Assembly (NCBI GenBank): GCA_034096865.1
Contig: JAWQFJ010001132.1
Span: forward strand, 86,948-109,447
Origin: Theodoxus fluviatilis
Taxonomy: Eukaryota; Mollusca; Gastropoda; Cycloneritida; Neritidae
DNA length: 22,500 nucleotides
Direction: 5' to 3'
The position numbers were made by a program, and so were the translations under genes. The notes beneath the pieces were generated by a model. That model did not search any database. It saw only the letters and a list, made by a program, of their open reading frames with translations, and was not told where the DNA came from. Of this stretch, positions 1 to 9,285 are shown one piece after another. Each line of letters starts with the position of its first letter. The first letter of the stretch is position 1.

Positions 1-1100
1 AGCCTTAGAGGTTTTTTCATTGCCCTGAGCCGGTGTCAGTACAGAATTGACCCCTGTGCATGTGAATAACTTGAAAGCGTTACCAGTGTAGTGGACTTCA
101 CTGGCGTTTTAGCGCTGACCAACCAGTGAATTTCAACTTGTGAATTGACCAGTCAGAGTGGGGTGGGATGGACAGTAGTGATTGGACTGGCTGGACTTGG
201 TGACGTCAGCGAAGTTATTTAAACAAGTGTCGCCGGATGCTCGTGGCGTCATAACATTTATTTTCAGCAAAAGCAGTGTCCGTGAAGATGCTGGCGCCCT
301 GCTTGTTAGGTTTATACTTGGCGGTGGCCATATAGAGAAACGTAGAATGGGAATAGTAAGAAACCTCAGCCGGCCCGGAGCCAGTTGGAAGCGAACCCCT
401 CTGCCAGGGGGTGGTGGAATGTTGAACAGCCAGCTTGCCTGCCAGCCAGCTTGCCTGCTTTGCTAAAGTGTGGTGGCCTGTCTTGTTGGAGAGCAGACCG
501 ACTCCTTTCCGAGGAAGAAGAAGAAGAAGACGTAGGAGCCAGTTCCCTCGACACGACGCAGAAGAAGAAGGAATGCCAGAGAGAGAGAGAGAATGAAAGA
601 ATGCCAAGTTTCAGCTGTTTCATCGACTGTGGTGATTTCCCTCCAGGGTCACCGGCTGCAATGTCGGTGCACTCAGACCCCCTCCCCCCAATTCCAACCC
701 CGGTGCTAACGCGGTGAGCGTGGGGTTTAGGTCCGTGCTTCTCCACCTGCACGTTTTTCATCGAAAGGGTCAGATAAGTACATTTAGTTAATTACCTCGG
801 CTCGGGCAGACATCTTTCTTTTCATTGTTTTCTTTTTACTTGTCTCGCTTCAAATTGCTGAACTGAATTGATTGTTTTCTACTTGCATTCTATGCATTTA
901 TTGTAGCGTTTGTCGCTCAGTCACCATTCACTGGTAAATGCATTCATGAAAATTAAACTACTTCCTTTGAATTGATACCGTTTTTGCCATTACTTCATTT
1001 AGACAATTACCATCTAGCGTGTGAATGGAGGAATGAAGGTGCGTGCTTTGGTTCTTCCCCTAGACATTTAAACGAGTTAATTTGATCAAAGAACAAGTAC
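1..1100. other. Unassigned sequence, no gene recognised
   Basis: This stretch holds only short open frames on both strands (up to about 130 codons) that overlap each other, show no recognisable domain and look like chance frames. There is a GAA/AAG purine run near 510-535 and a GAGA run near 580-595. From about 780 onward the sequence becomes AT-rich. I looked for the GOGAT exon expected upstream of 9389, which should encode a motif near ELPGYK, and did not find it here. The stretch is most simply intronic or the remains of an older insertion. Confidence 0.4.
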
Positions 1101-1946
1101 CAGCAGACAGCAAAGAAAAACAAAATAAAGAATTCCTTCCTCAGTCACTACTCTTATTAAACAAAAACGCCACAAACATGATGAAACTTAAAAGAATTTA
1201 ATCAGTACAGATATGTTTTTCAATTACAAACTTACATTCCTTCAGCAAATTGACACAAATAGTAATGATACAAATACAATTACCGTAATTTTCGGACTAT
1301 AAGGCAATACTTTTTTCTCAAATTTTCAGACATGCGTCTTATATTCGGTTGCGTCTTATGTATGACTGAAATAGATTTCAAACGACTAAAAAAAGAAGTG
1401 AAGTGAAGTGAGTGGACATCTGATGTGATATTAATTTACTTTTTGAATGGTTCTCATGCTTTTTCAACGTCTCCTTGTTTACTTTCGTTCTTACTTCTGT
1501 TTGTTGGATTAGATTCAATGGTTAGTTTCTGCACCATGTTCATTTCTTTTCTGTTTGTTAAGTATGTGTTCTGATGTATCGCCTTATATTTGGTAGCGCC
1601 CGATGTATTGTTTTCTAAACATACTGTACCAGTAGACAACCATAGGTATATGACCTTTTCACCTCGAAAAAAGATTTGCAAAATCATCCCACACACGTGG
1701 CTTAATAGCATCAGCCAATGAAAAGGCTCCATCTATAGCGTCATGGCCAGTGAAAGGGAGGCAACTCTCCCTGTTTCCTGCACATGCGCATAGATACCAT
1801 GATGCAACCACGTGCCACCACTTTTCGACTTTTCGTTGGAGTGTTTGGATGTACTCTGGTGTTCTCCTCAAGTCTTCACGTTGTGCGGACTTTCTGAAGG
1901 ATTTACTGTCGACTATGGCGGCGTTGCTGTTGGGAAGTACAAACAC
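1101..1946 (+). repeat. Direct duplicate, copy 1 (ends at N gap)
   Basis: This 846-bp segment recurs at 2150-2996. By eye I saw only about three differences: A/C near 1880, A/G near 1904 and one extra G near 2983. Both copies contain the left end of the MITE-like element and the left terminal repeat of the DIRS element. Copy 1 stops exactly at three N bases, so either an assembly join or a true tandem duplication is possible. An assembly origin is favoured. Confidence 0.9.
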
Positions 1947-1949
1947 NNN
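1947..1949. other. Assembly gap (NNN)
   Basis: Three unresolved bases are flanked by near-identical repeats. They mark a join whose true length is unknown. Confidence 0.95.
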
Positions 1950-2149
1950 GGTTAGGGGTTGATCTTGGGGAATGGCGGAAACTGCATTAAATGAACTGGA
2001 TATTTTGGAGTTGAGAAGCGAATGTTTAGATAACGTGGTGAAATTGGACATGGTGAAAATGATGATGGTGGTGATGACGTTGACGACGTTGACAATGATG
2101 ACCACGATGACTGTCAAAGCTAGTATAGGTGGAACATGACTCGAGGTAA
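1950..2149. other. Spacer between the duplicate copies
   Basis: About 200 bp separate the gap from the second copy. It includes a run rich in GATGATG, GACGTTGACGACG and GATGACC triplets at about 2058-2110. No gene is visible. If the duplication is an assembly artefact, this spacer may belong to another locus or to the other haplotype. Confidence 0.5.
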
Positions 2150-2996
2150 CAGCAGACAGCAAAGAAAAACAAAATAAAGAATTCCTTCCTCAGTCACTAC
2201 TCTTATTAAACAAAAACGCCACAAACATGATGAAACTTAAAAGAATTTAATCAGTACAGATATGTTTTTCAATTACAAACTTACATTCCTTCAGCAAATT
2301 GACACAAATAGTAATGATACAAATACAATTACCGTAATTTTCGGACTATAAGGCAATACTTTTTTCTCAAATTTTCAGACATGCGTCTTATATTCGGTTG
2401 CGTCTTATGTATGACTGAAATAGATTTCAAACGACTAAAAAAAGAAGTGAAGTGAAGTGAGTGGACATCTGATGTGATATTAATTTACTTTTTGAATGGT
2501 TCTCATGCTTTTTCAACGTCTCCTTGTTTACTTTCGTTCTTACTTCTGTTTGTTGGATTAGATTCAATGGTTAGTTTCTGCACCATGTTCATTTCTTTTC
2601 TGTTTGTTAAGTATGTGTTCTGATGTATCGCCTTATATTTGGTAGCGCCCGATGTATTGTTTTCTAAACATACTGTACCAGTAGACAACCATAGGTATAT
2701 GACCTTTTCACCTCGAAAAAAGATTTGCAAAATCATCCCACACACGTGGCTTAATAGCATCAGCCAATGAAAAGGCTCCATCTATAGCGTCATGGCCAGT
2801 GAAAGGGAGGCAACTCTCCCTGTTTCCTGCACATGCGCATAGATACCATGATGCAACCACGTGCCACCACTTTTCGACTTTTCGTTGGAGTGTTTGGATG
2901 TACTCTGGTGTTCTCCTCAAGTCTTCCCGTTGTGCGGACTTTCTGAAGGATTTGCTGTCGACTATGGCGGCGTTGCTGTTGGGGAAGTACAAACAC
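2150..2996 (+). repeat. Direct duplicate, copy 2
   Basis: This is the partner of 1101-1946 and is continuous with the rest of the DIRS element. It is therefore the copy that belongs to the intact insertion. It holds the MITE-like left end from 2330 and the DIRS left terminal repeat at 2659-2878. Confidence 0.9.
2659..2878 (+). repeat. DIRS left inverted terminal repeat
   Basis: About 220 bp from GTTTTCTAAACATACTGTAC to CCACTTTTCGAC, matching the reverse complement of 7803-8021 almost base for base. The outermost part differs from the right end (TACTGTACCAG here, TACTTACCAG in the complement of the right end). The internal complementary region reproduces that difference. Confidence 0.88.
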
Positions 2997-3267
2997 TCCT
3001 ACTGGCCCTCGCCGTTTTTTCGAATTCCTGTTTAATTCGTTTTTTGCTTCAATTTCTGTTCCCTGCCGGTAACCTCAGTGCCGCGGTTGGTTCCGTTTTA
3101 TTTTGTTGCCTGTTGTCTCTAGCTTCGGCTAGGTGCGTTGTTGAGCGTGTTTTCGCCCGCTTGTTGTACGCTTTTATTCTTGTGAGTGCGTTTCTTGCTA
3201 CTGCTATGCGTCAAGTTGACCGCTGTTGTGTCTGTCCGCCATTTTGTTTTGCGCCATTTTGGGACAT

Positions 3268-3580
3268 ATGGCGGCTCGCCCTCCAACCTCTCTTCAGGGT
3301 ACGGAGCCGGTGAGCAGGTGCGCCAGCGCGGCTCTCCTGCTAAGAGGACGAGCTGTTTGTCTATACCTCCTTCCTTCTTTGCCATGTAAGAGGTAAAGTC
3401 GCGTTCGAGTAAGCCTCGTTCGCCCTCTTCCTCTGCATCGTGTAGCAGGTGTAGACGATGTGTCGGGGAAGTTTTCTTCCTCTCTGACAACTCTTCTTTA
3501 CAGGACCACTCTGTCTCTGGGATTGCTCGGGGGGTGGTTTCTGAGCCAGTTTTGGGTCCCAGCGGCTGCTGGCATGTTTG
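3268..3580 (+). pseudogene. Possible gag (ORF1) remnant of the DIRS element
   Basis: The first ATG after the left terminal repeat with a plausible context is at 3268. It opens a frame beginning MAARPPTSLQGTEPV that stops at 3393. In shifted frames the next 190 bp translate to a serine/arginine/cysteine-rich stretch (for example SRSSKPRSPSSSASCSRCRR, near 3400-3460). Gag-like proteins of DIRS elements are often low-complexity and basic here. The assignment rests on position and composition, not on a diagnostic motif, and the frame is broken at least twice. Confidence 0.35.
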
Positions 3581-3639
3581 GTGTATTTGTCTGAGGCTTG
3601 CCTTTGTTTCAGTTCCCAGAGTGCGGTGTCGCACCGATC

Positions 3640-6080
3640 GGATTCTCTCCCGGCGGTAAGTCGAGACGGAGACGAATCCCTCGGTGGGGTGGGCACGGCT
3701 ATCGATCGCAAGGGGGCTCTGCCCATGCGATCCGATCAGCATGTTGCCTCGGATTCCTGGCCTTCTCCTGGTCGACCAGTAGATCGTATCCGACACGAGT
3801 CGCGATACCGGCAGAGCGTTGCTATCGATCCCGCCGAGGCAATGCCCGCGGCGATCCGATCAGCATGCTGCCATGGTTCACTGGCGATCAGATGATCATT
3901 CAATCGATCATGATGGAGGAGGAAAAGAGCGGGTCAGGATACAGGCTATGCGTTGCGATCGACCGCACAGAGGCTTTGCCCGTCCGATTCGATCAGCATG
4001 CTGCCTTGGCATTCGGACGATCAGCCGGATCGTTCCGTACATCGTGACGGCCCAGGCGTCAGTCACACGGTGCATGCAACGTTGCGATCGCTTACACGGA
4101 GGCAATGCCCAGTTGGCTCGATCACATGCTGCTTTGTTTTCCGGGCGTTCTGTCCCTCGATCAGTGGATTCGTGGCGATCCAGCGCGACGAGGGTGTGTT
4201 GCTGTCGACCGTGCAGCAGAGGTTTTTGCTTTGCGGTCTGATCACGCGTCCTCGCTTGTTTTCACGACGATTGCCTGGTCTATTGCTCGATCGTGATCGT
4301 CCTTGTCGGAATTTCGACACGATCGAGCAGTAGGATGTGTTGGGCAGGGTCCTTTTACAGGACGCGCGGTGCTGTTGATATCGCTCCGAGGTTTTTTTCC
4401 CGGACGGTTTTGATCAGCCTGCGTCCTTGGCGTCCTCAGCGATCACGTGATAATTTGCGCGAGATTCCGCCCTCGGCGATACGTGCCTGCCGATCGCTTG
4501 ATTTGCGTTTCGATCAGCATACTGTCTCAGTTCTAGGGGGGATCGGTCGATCGCACATGTCAATCGCGATCTTCTCTTTGACTCTGATGCTCCCGTTCAT
4601 GCTTCTACGGGGAAGCTCTGCTTTGGCGGCGCGTTGAGTCTCGACACTATCTCCTTTGTGATTTGTCAGACTCTGATTCGCGATCGCTCAGTCCGGTACG
4701 GGTTTCTGCTCGTCGCTCACATAGGTCTGCGGACTCTGAGTGTTTTCGATGGCAATCCGCCCGGCTGCCTTCCGGCGCTCGTACTTTGTTTTTTTCCTCG
4801 ATTGCCTGATCTATCGCTCGATCGTGATCATCCCTGTCGGGAATCAGACACAATCGAACGGTAGCTAGGTATGGACCAGGGTCACTGTACGGGTCGAGCA
4901 TTGCTGATGTTCGCGCTGGGGTTTTTCCGCGCGATTCCATCGGCAGACAGCCTTGAATTCTCGGCGGTCGCGAGTTTTCGCGCAGGATTCTCGACTTGGG
5001 GCAGGCGTTGCTGACGATCGCTCGGTTTTGCCCATGCGTTTTCGATCAGCAATATTGCCTCAGGTCTCTGGGGATCGGCTGATAGGTGATCAGATCGTGA
5101 TCTTTCCTTCGGTCTGGTCGTCCGTGGTACAGGCAGAGCATTGCTGACGCCGCACAGAGATTTTTTCCTTGCGGTTCGATCAGCTGCTGCCTTGTATTCC
5201 CGGTGTTCGCGTGAATCGTGTTTTTTCCGGCCGGGAATTTCGTCACGGCAGGCGATGCTGACGTTCGCTCAGTGACGTTTCCTTTGCAGTCAGAGCAGCT
5301 TGTTTCGTTCATTTCCCGGCGATCGGCTAATCTCACGCTAGTTCGTGATCCTTTCTGCCGGGAATCACAACAAGATCGGCGGACAGGCAGGGCTTGCGAT
5401 CTACCGCACGGAGGCAAGGCCCGGGCGGGCAGATCGGCATGCTGCCTTGCATTCTTGTCAGTCAGCTGCTGCCTCAGGTCTCTGGGGATCGACGGATCGA
5501 TTACAGATCGTGATCTTTCCTTTGAGTCTGTATTTTGTCCAGTTCGTCCCTTCCGGGAATCGGTTTCAGCCAGGTGTTGCTGACGAACGCACAGTGTTTT
5601 GCCCTTGCGGTCGGATCAACATGCTGCGTTGTTTTCTCGGCAATCGCCTGTTCGATCGACAGATCACAGTACAGGCGGGGTCTACGAACATCGGGGTTTT
5701 CAGAAATCTTACGGCACTTGGCGTTTTTTCGATTTCTGTTCATTCTCCGTTTGTGCACTTTACATGTATTGTTCCACTGGTTTTCAGTCCGGTTAGGTTC
5801 AATTATTGTCTCTAGCTTTGTCTCGGTGCATTGGCTTTTCTTCGCGTGAATCTCCTTCTTTCCTGTATTAGCTTCGGACTTTCTGGAAGTCGGAGCGATC
5901 AGTGGATCGTGTCGGATAGGTCTTGGACAGGCAGAGCACTGCTATCGACCGCATGGAGGCTACGACCATGCGGGCCGATCAGCGTGCTGCCTTAGTGTTC
6001 TGGAGTTCGGCCGTTCTACCGTAGATCGTGAGGGACAGGAGTCACGTTATAGGTATCAGCTTGCTGCTTTGTTCCCGGCA
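3640..6080. repeat. Degenerate GATC-rich tandem repeat, about 125-135 bp period, inside DIRS
   Basis: A block with the core CGATCAGCATGCTGCC recurs near 3734, 3858, 3991, 4120, 4240, 4412, 4512, 5045, 5178, 5433, 5617 and 5976. Linked sub-motifs appear in the same order: GGCAGAGCRTTGCTATCGA, GGCAATGCCC, the GATCAGCATGCTGCC core, TTCCNGGCGATC and GATCGTGATC. Spacing is mostly about 100-185 bp, with longer gaps where the core is too diverged to see. The whole block is unusually rich in CGATCG and GATC palindromes. Frames on both strands are short and overlapping. It lies where gag and reverse transcriptase should sit, so it either replaced them or is an expanded internal repeat of the element. 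Confidence 0.65.
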
Positions 6081-6221
6081 ATCGCCGGATTTACGATTGA
6101 TCTTGAGCATTCCAGCTGGGATTCAGTCTTCAAGCAGTGGCGATGTTGGTGAGAGGCAGGGGAGTTCGGTTGGCGGTTGTACCTGGACGATTGGTTGGTT
6201 TACACCTATCGTCTCTGCACT

Positions 6222-6613
6222 CACTCTCATGGAAGTTCCTTTTCCACAGAATTTTTTCTCTGGAAATTGACTATCCTGGCAGATCACTGAGCCGGAGGAT
6301 CGACACAGACACGACCTTGGTGTCCAGCCTTTGGTCTGCACTCGAGTCTCTGCGGCAAATCCACTTTCTAGAGATGGAAGCGTATTCTCTCTCTGAAGGG
6401 ATTGGTGTCAGTATTGCGTGATCGGCACGTGACAATCTCGGGTGATAATGTCGCGTGGCTGAGTTTTCTTCGCCATCAGGGTGGCACAGTCTCTACGACT
6501 CTGTCTCTCTGGGCTGAGGAGGTTCTCTTGGGCTCACTTTCCTGGAGGTTCCATTTCCACGGCATTCTTTCCAGGGAAATTGAATATCCTTGCAGTTCAC
6601 TGAGCCGGAGGAA
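6222..6613 (+). repeat. Partial internal duplication in the RNase H region
   Basis: Segment 6222-6298 (TGGAAGTTCC, then TTTTCTCTGGAAATTGA, then CACTGAGCCGGAGGA) recurs in modified form at 6532-6612 (TGGAGGTTCC, then TTTCCAGGGAAATTGA, then CACTGAGCCGGAGGA). The offset is about 310 bp. It belongs to the decayed DIRS RNase H region and shows local rearrangement after or during insertion. Confidence 0.6.
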
Positions 6614-6640
6614 TCATTTTCTTCCTATGGAATAGACTGT
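6320..6640 (+). pseudogene. DIRS RNase H remnant
   Basis: In two frames the translation follows the RNase H of DIRS-type elements. HFLEMEA (Glu codon at 6371) fits the conserved Leu-Glu-Met catalytic segment. After a frameshift, VTISGDNVAW (Asp codon 6444) fits the second acidic motif, followed by LRHQGGT and LSLWAEEVLL. Further on, LSRRNHFLP fits the segment that usually ends RNase H in this family. The domain would normally degrade RNA in RNA-DNA hybrids during reverse transcription. Stops and at least one frameshift make it non-functional. Confidence 0.75.
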
Positions 6641-6995
6641 GGCTTCGCTGGGGCGACCTGGTGGTGAATCTGTTTGCCACCCGATTCAACACATGTCTTC
6701 CGTGTTTCCTCTCGCAGATGCACGATCCGAGGGCTCTCGGACGAATGCTTCTGCTAGGTCGTGGTCGGGCGTGCATGTCTATGCTTTTCTCCCACTCGCC
6801 TTATTCCGAAGGTGTTGGCCAGGGTCGCCCTAGAGTGTCCTCGGATGATTTTGGTCGCACCTTTCTGGACGGGAGTTTCTTGCTTCCTTGAGCTGCTTGC
6901 TCTGGCGGATGGGGAATACATTGTTCTCATTCTCTCTGGTCCATTCTCGAGCAGCCTCACTCGAGAATGTGCCAGTCGGTCGTTCACTTCCTGAA
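6640..6995 (+). pseudogene. DIRS post-RNase H conserved region remnant
   Basis: Three overlapping frames carry consecutive pieces of one conserved DIRS segment. These are VNLFATRFNTCLPCF and MHDPRALG (6661-6740), then WSGVHVYAFLPLALF (about 6757-6805), then VLARVALECPRMILVAPFW with LLALADGEYIV (about 6800-6930). The order and the motifs (LFATR, DWSG-like, AFPP-like, MILVAPFW) are typical of the link between RNase H and the recombinase in DIRS elements. At least two single-base frameshifts separate the pieces. Confidence 0.8.
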
Positions 6996-6999
6996 CTTT

Positions 7000-7605
7000 C
7001 TGCTTGGCTCTGTTCAGACACACAGTTTGCAGAGAGACGGGTCTTGTTTCCCTCGTTCGATGTCACACGCCTCCCTCGGTAGTTACCGCTCGGCGTTCAC
7101 GAACACAAGCAAGGCCACGTGTGGCATTGACGTGTCTTTCGGTTGGAGGGTCCCCACCATCACCTGTGTATGTCGATCCGAACAATACTGACTGTGTCAA
7201 CTGTCCAGTCTGTGCACTGGAGTATGTCTGGCTAGAACTCAGTCTCGTCGTTTCGCCGACATAGACTGTTTCTTCCATGGAAGTTGGCCACAGCGGGATA
7301 TCAAAGACATCCATTTCCTAAGCTGGATTTGTCTTTGGATCACGGACACGTTTTGAATGCGCAGCTTGTTCCTCTGGTTGGTGTATCCAGGACTCATGAG
7401 ATTCGCAGGGTTGCGACCTCTGTGGCTTTTGCCAAGAATGTATCGCTCTCATCTCATGAGGGCGGCGTTCTGGCGCAGTGACTGCGTTTTCACGCACCAC
7501 TGCCGGCAGAATGTTCGCGTTCGTTGCCTGGACGGCACCTTTGGCATCAATAGTTGGTTGTGGCGGGTTCGCTATCCGCCTTTGAGTGGTGTGTGTTCTT
7601 TAAGT
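7000..7605 (+). pseudogene. DIRS tyrosine recombinase remnant, active-site Tyr replaced
   Basis: The C-terminal catalytic part is recognisable in two frames. THEIRRVATSVAFAKNVSL (His codon 7395, Arg codon 7404) matches the conserved H-x-x-R box of DIRS recombinases. After a shift, MRAAFWRSDCVFTHHCRQN (7447-7512) matches the segment carrying the nucleophilic tyrosine. The residue at the nucleophile position is Cys (TGC at 7501), where the family has Tyr. Such enzymes normally join the circular DNA intermediate into the genome. With the frameshift, internal stops and the missing tyrosine, this copy cannot be active. Confidence 0.75.
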
Positions 7606-7648
7606 TAGGTTGGTAGATGCACATCCCTCCTCCCTTCTGGGGTAATCT

Positions 7649-7743
7649 ACCTATGGTTGTCTACTGGTACAGTATGTTTAGAAAACTTTAAGAAATTTAA
7701 ACTAATTTCTATGTTTTCCTAGCATACTTACCAGTAGACAACA
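7649..7743. repeat. DIRS internal complementary region (ICR)
   Basis: 7649-7686 is the complement of the left outer end (2659-2695, with the TACTGTACCAG variant). 7687-7743 is the complement of the right outer end (7991-8047, with the TACTTACCAG variant). The two meet at GAAAAC|TTTAAG. As a consequence the region is itself an imperfect hairpin. This head-to-head arrangement is the hallmark of DIRS-1-like elements, where it is thought to template the element ends and allow circle formation. Confidence 0.88.
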
Positions 7744-7802
7744 TAATGTCCCACCCTCCTCCCCATTTTTTGTGCATCTTCACACGAGTTTCTCGGTATG
7801 GT

Positions 7803-8047
7803 GTCGAAAAGTGGTGGCACGTGGTTGCATCATGGTATCTATGCGCATGTGCAGGAAACAGGGAGAGTTGCCTCCCTTTCACTGGCCATGACGCTATAGA
7901 TGGAGCCTTTTCATTGGCTGATGCTATTAAGCCACGTGTGTGGGATGATTTTGCAAATCTTTTTTCGAGGTGAAAAGGTCATATACCTATGGTTGTCTAC
8001 TGGTAAGTATGCTAGGAAAACATAGAAATTAGTTTAAATTTCTTAAA
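7803..8047 (-). repeat. DIRS right inverted terminal repeat and end extension
   Basis: 7803-8021 is the inverted partner of 2659-2878. 8022-8047 (CATAGAAATTAG to CTTAAA) is a right-end-only extension that is also found, complemented, in the internal region. A frame of 75 codons crossing the repeat (7746-7973) is also found on the opposite strand in the left repeat and is not considered a gene. Confidence 0.87.
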
Positions 8048-8139
8048 ATTGTAACATGTTTTTTAATTTATTTAGGGGGTGTACCTTATATTCGGTAGCA
8101 CCTTGTAGTCCAAAAATTACGGTACTACAAAAGCCCTCC

Positions 8140-8420
8140 CTAAAAAACCACTCCCAAATCACAATGAATAAATCTCAAAAGCAATATCAACTCAAGTGAG
8201 ACTAAACACAGCAAATTAAAACTAAAGTCCAAAAGCCCGTAGACACAAATCAAGGCAATACAGAATGATGAAGTTGAGTTTAACATACAGAGCCAAAGCC
8301 CTGCGAGGGACAGACAAGGAAAATGTAAGACCACAGGCGGGGTCTGAACTCGGGACCTTTCGGTCAGTGCCAAAAATGTTCTACTAGCTGGGCCAACGTG
8401 GTCCGAACGGTAGACCAAAA
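8140..8420 (-). mobile_element. tRNA-derived SINE-like element, minus strand
   Basis: Read on the minus strand, 8416-8335 contains an A-box-like TGGCCCAGCTAG (complement of 8384-8395). About 35 bases further is a B-box-like GAGTTCAGACCCC (complement of 8339-8351). This resembles the internal RNA polymerase III promoter of a tRNA gene, but the cloverleaf is not intact. The body would extend toward lower coordinates; its end is not clear. It sits just outside the MITE-like right end. Confidence 0.5.
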
Positions 8421-9188
8421 CAATGAAGTAAATTCACAATCCAAGGGCCTAAAGCCCTATAACAAATTGCAGACTCACACGTTAATGGCCTGGCGCCCCA
8501 AAATCTGAAATATAACCAAAAAACAACAAACTATAACTTCCGTTAAAGAAACAATGAAGCAACAGAATGAGAGGCAGATACAATAAAACCGCGAACAAAT
8601 TGAGACAGTAAGAGAACAAGTGTATCTGATATCCTCCTTCCCTCTCAAGATTAGGAGCAGCAGAAACCGGCGACGCACATCCGCCAAAACGAACACTGGC
8701 AACACCAAGTCGCCAACAGAAACAGGCAACACCAAGTCGCCAAACAAAACCAAACAGGCAACCAGCCAAGCAGGAGATACACTTCTCCAACAGCCACACT
8801 GGGCTTACCGAGAGTAACAGAACTCTCAATTCAAAAACCTCCCTTCCACACATAATTCTGCCTATAAATAAAACAAAAAAAAGTGAAATTCTCGTGCAAT
8901 AGAGAATATGCACCACTGTGGTGATACAGCACGTGCAACTGGCACGAAAAAACCAAGAAAATCCATCCACAGACAAAAAATTGTAGAATACCATGCTCAG
9001 CTAAAAATTAATTAGATGAACGAAGGGGTTTCACGGCCCATCACACTTTGCAAGCATAACTGTTACAATCAAAGCAAATGCAAAATTAATTAACAGCGTA
9101 GGGAAACAGTACAAACGAAACGAAAGTTTTAAATAAACAAGTCTGAGTCGTGACAATGACGATCACGATGAGGATGACAACCTCGACA
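8421..9188. other. AT-rich intergenic or intronic sequence
   Basis: No gene is recognised. The minus strand has a 170-codon frame (8482-8994) rich in Phe, Cys and Leu with no domain features, judged to be chance. A two-copy direct repeat (CAACACCAAGTCGCCAA) lies at about 8700-8745. The segment reads as part of the long intron upstream of the first GOGAT exon. Confidence 0.4.
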
Positions 9189-9285
9189 ATGACCATGAAC
9201 ACGACTATGACCACGACTATGACCACGACTATGACCACGACTATGACCACGACTATGACCACGACTATGACCACGACAACCATGC
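9189..9285 (+). repeat. 12-bp minisatellite (ACGACTATGACC)n
   Basis: Six to seven head-to-tail copies of ACGACTATGACC lie near 9200-9280, with diverged flanking units. Open frames on both strands here (repeating Thr-Met or Val-Ile) are products of the repeat. A GATGATGATG run follows at about 9330-9360. Confidence 0.85.

Larger units (their letters stand above)
2659..8047 (+). mobile_element. DIRS-type tyrosine-recombinase retrotransposon, decayed
   Basis: The 5389-bp insertion has the full DIRS layout. It has inverted terminal repeats (2659-2878 and 7803-8021) and a right-end extension to 8047. An internal complementary region (7649-7743) is complementary to both outer ends. Inside are remnants of an RNase H, the conserved region that follows RNase H in DIRS polyproteins, and a tyrosine recombinase, in that order on the plus strand. 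Frameshifts and stops break every frame. The junction is supported independently: the internal region joins the complement of GTTTTC directly to the complement of CTTAAA, so the element starts at 2659 and ends at 8047. The flanks share ATT (2656-2658 and 8048-8050). No reverse transcriptase was recognised. The copy is not autonomous. Confidence 0.85.
2330..8124. mobile_element. MITE-like DNA transposon split by a DIRS element
   Basis: The left end reads TACCGTAATTTTCGGACTAT, and the reverse complement of the right end reads TACCGTAATTTTTGGACTAC, so there are terminal inverted repeats of about 20 bp with two mismatches. Subterminal motifs resembling CTTATATTCGGTAGC occur at both ends. Without the DIRS insertion the element is about 406 bp (2330-2658 plus 8048-8124), too short for a transposase, so it is non-autonomous. 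I could not find a clean target-site duplication; TACAA occurs near both flanks but not at equal distance. The superfamily is not assigned. Confidence 0.6.

Noticed and set aside
385..717. 110-codon plus-strand frame as an upstream exon or gene
   Set aside because: It is cysteine- and glutamate-rich by composition, overlaps equally long frames on the minus strand, and does not fit any GOGAT segment.
3119..3796. Minus-strand frame of 225 codons as a gene
   Set aside because: It lies antisense within the DIRS element, has no recognisable domain, and overlaps gag-like and repeat sequence that reads better on the plus strand.
7746..7973. 75-codon frame ending in the DIRS right repeat as a small gene
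   Set aside because: The same peptide appears on the other strand in the left repeat and its duplicate (2708-2992, 1659 onward), as expected of an inverted terminal repeat.
8482..8994. Minus-strand frame of 170 codons rich in Phe, Leu and Cys
   Set aside because: Composition follows AT-rich DNA; no signal, repeat or motif suggests a membrane protein.
9200..9280. CRISPR-like or protein-binding repeat array
   Set aside because: The 12-bp units are directly tandem with no spacers; it is a minisatellite in an animal genome.
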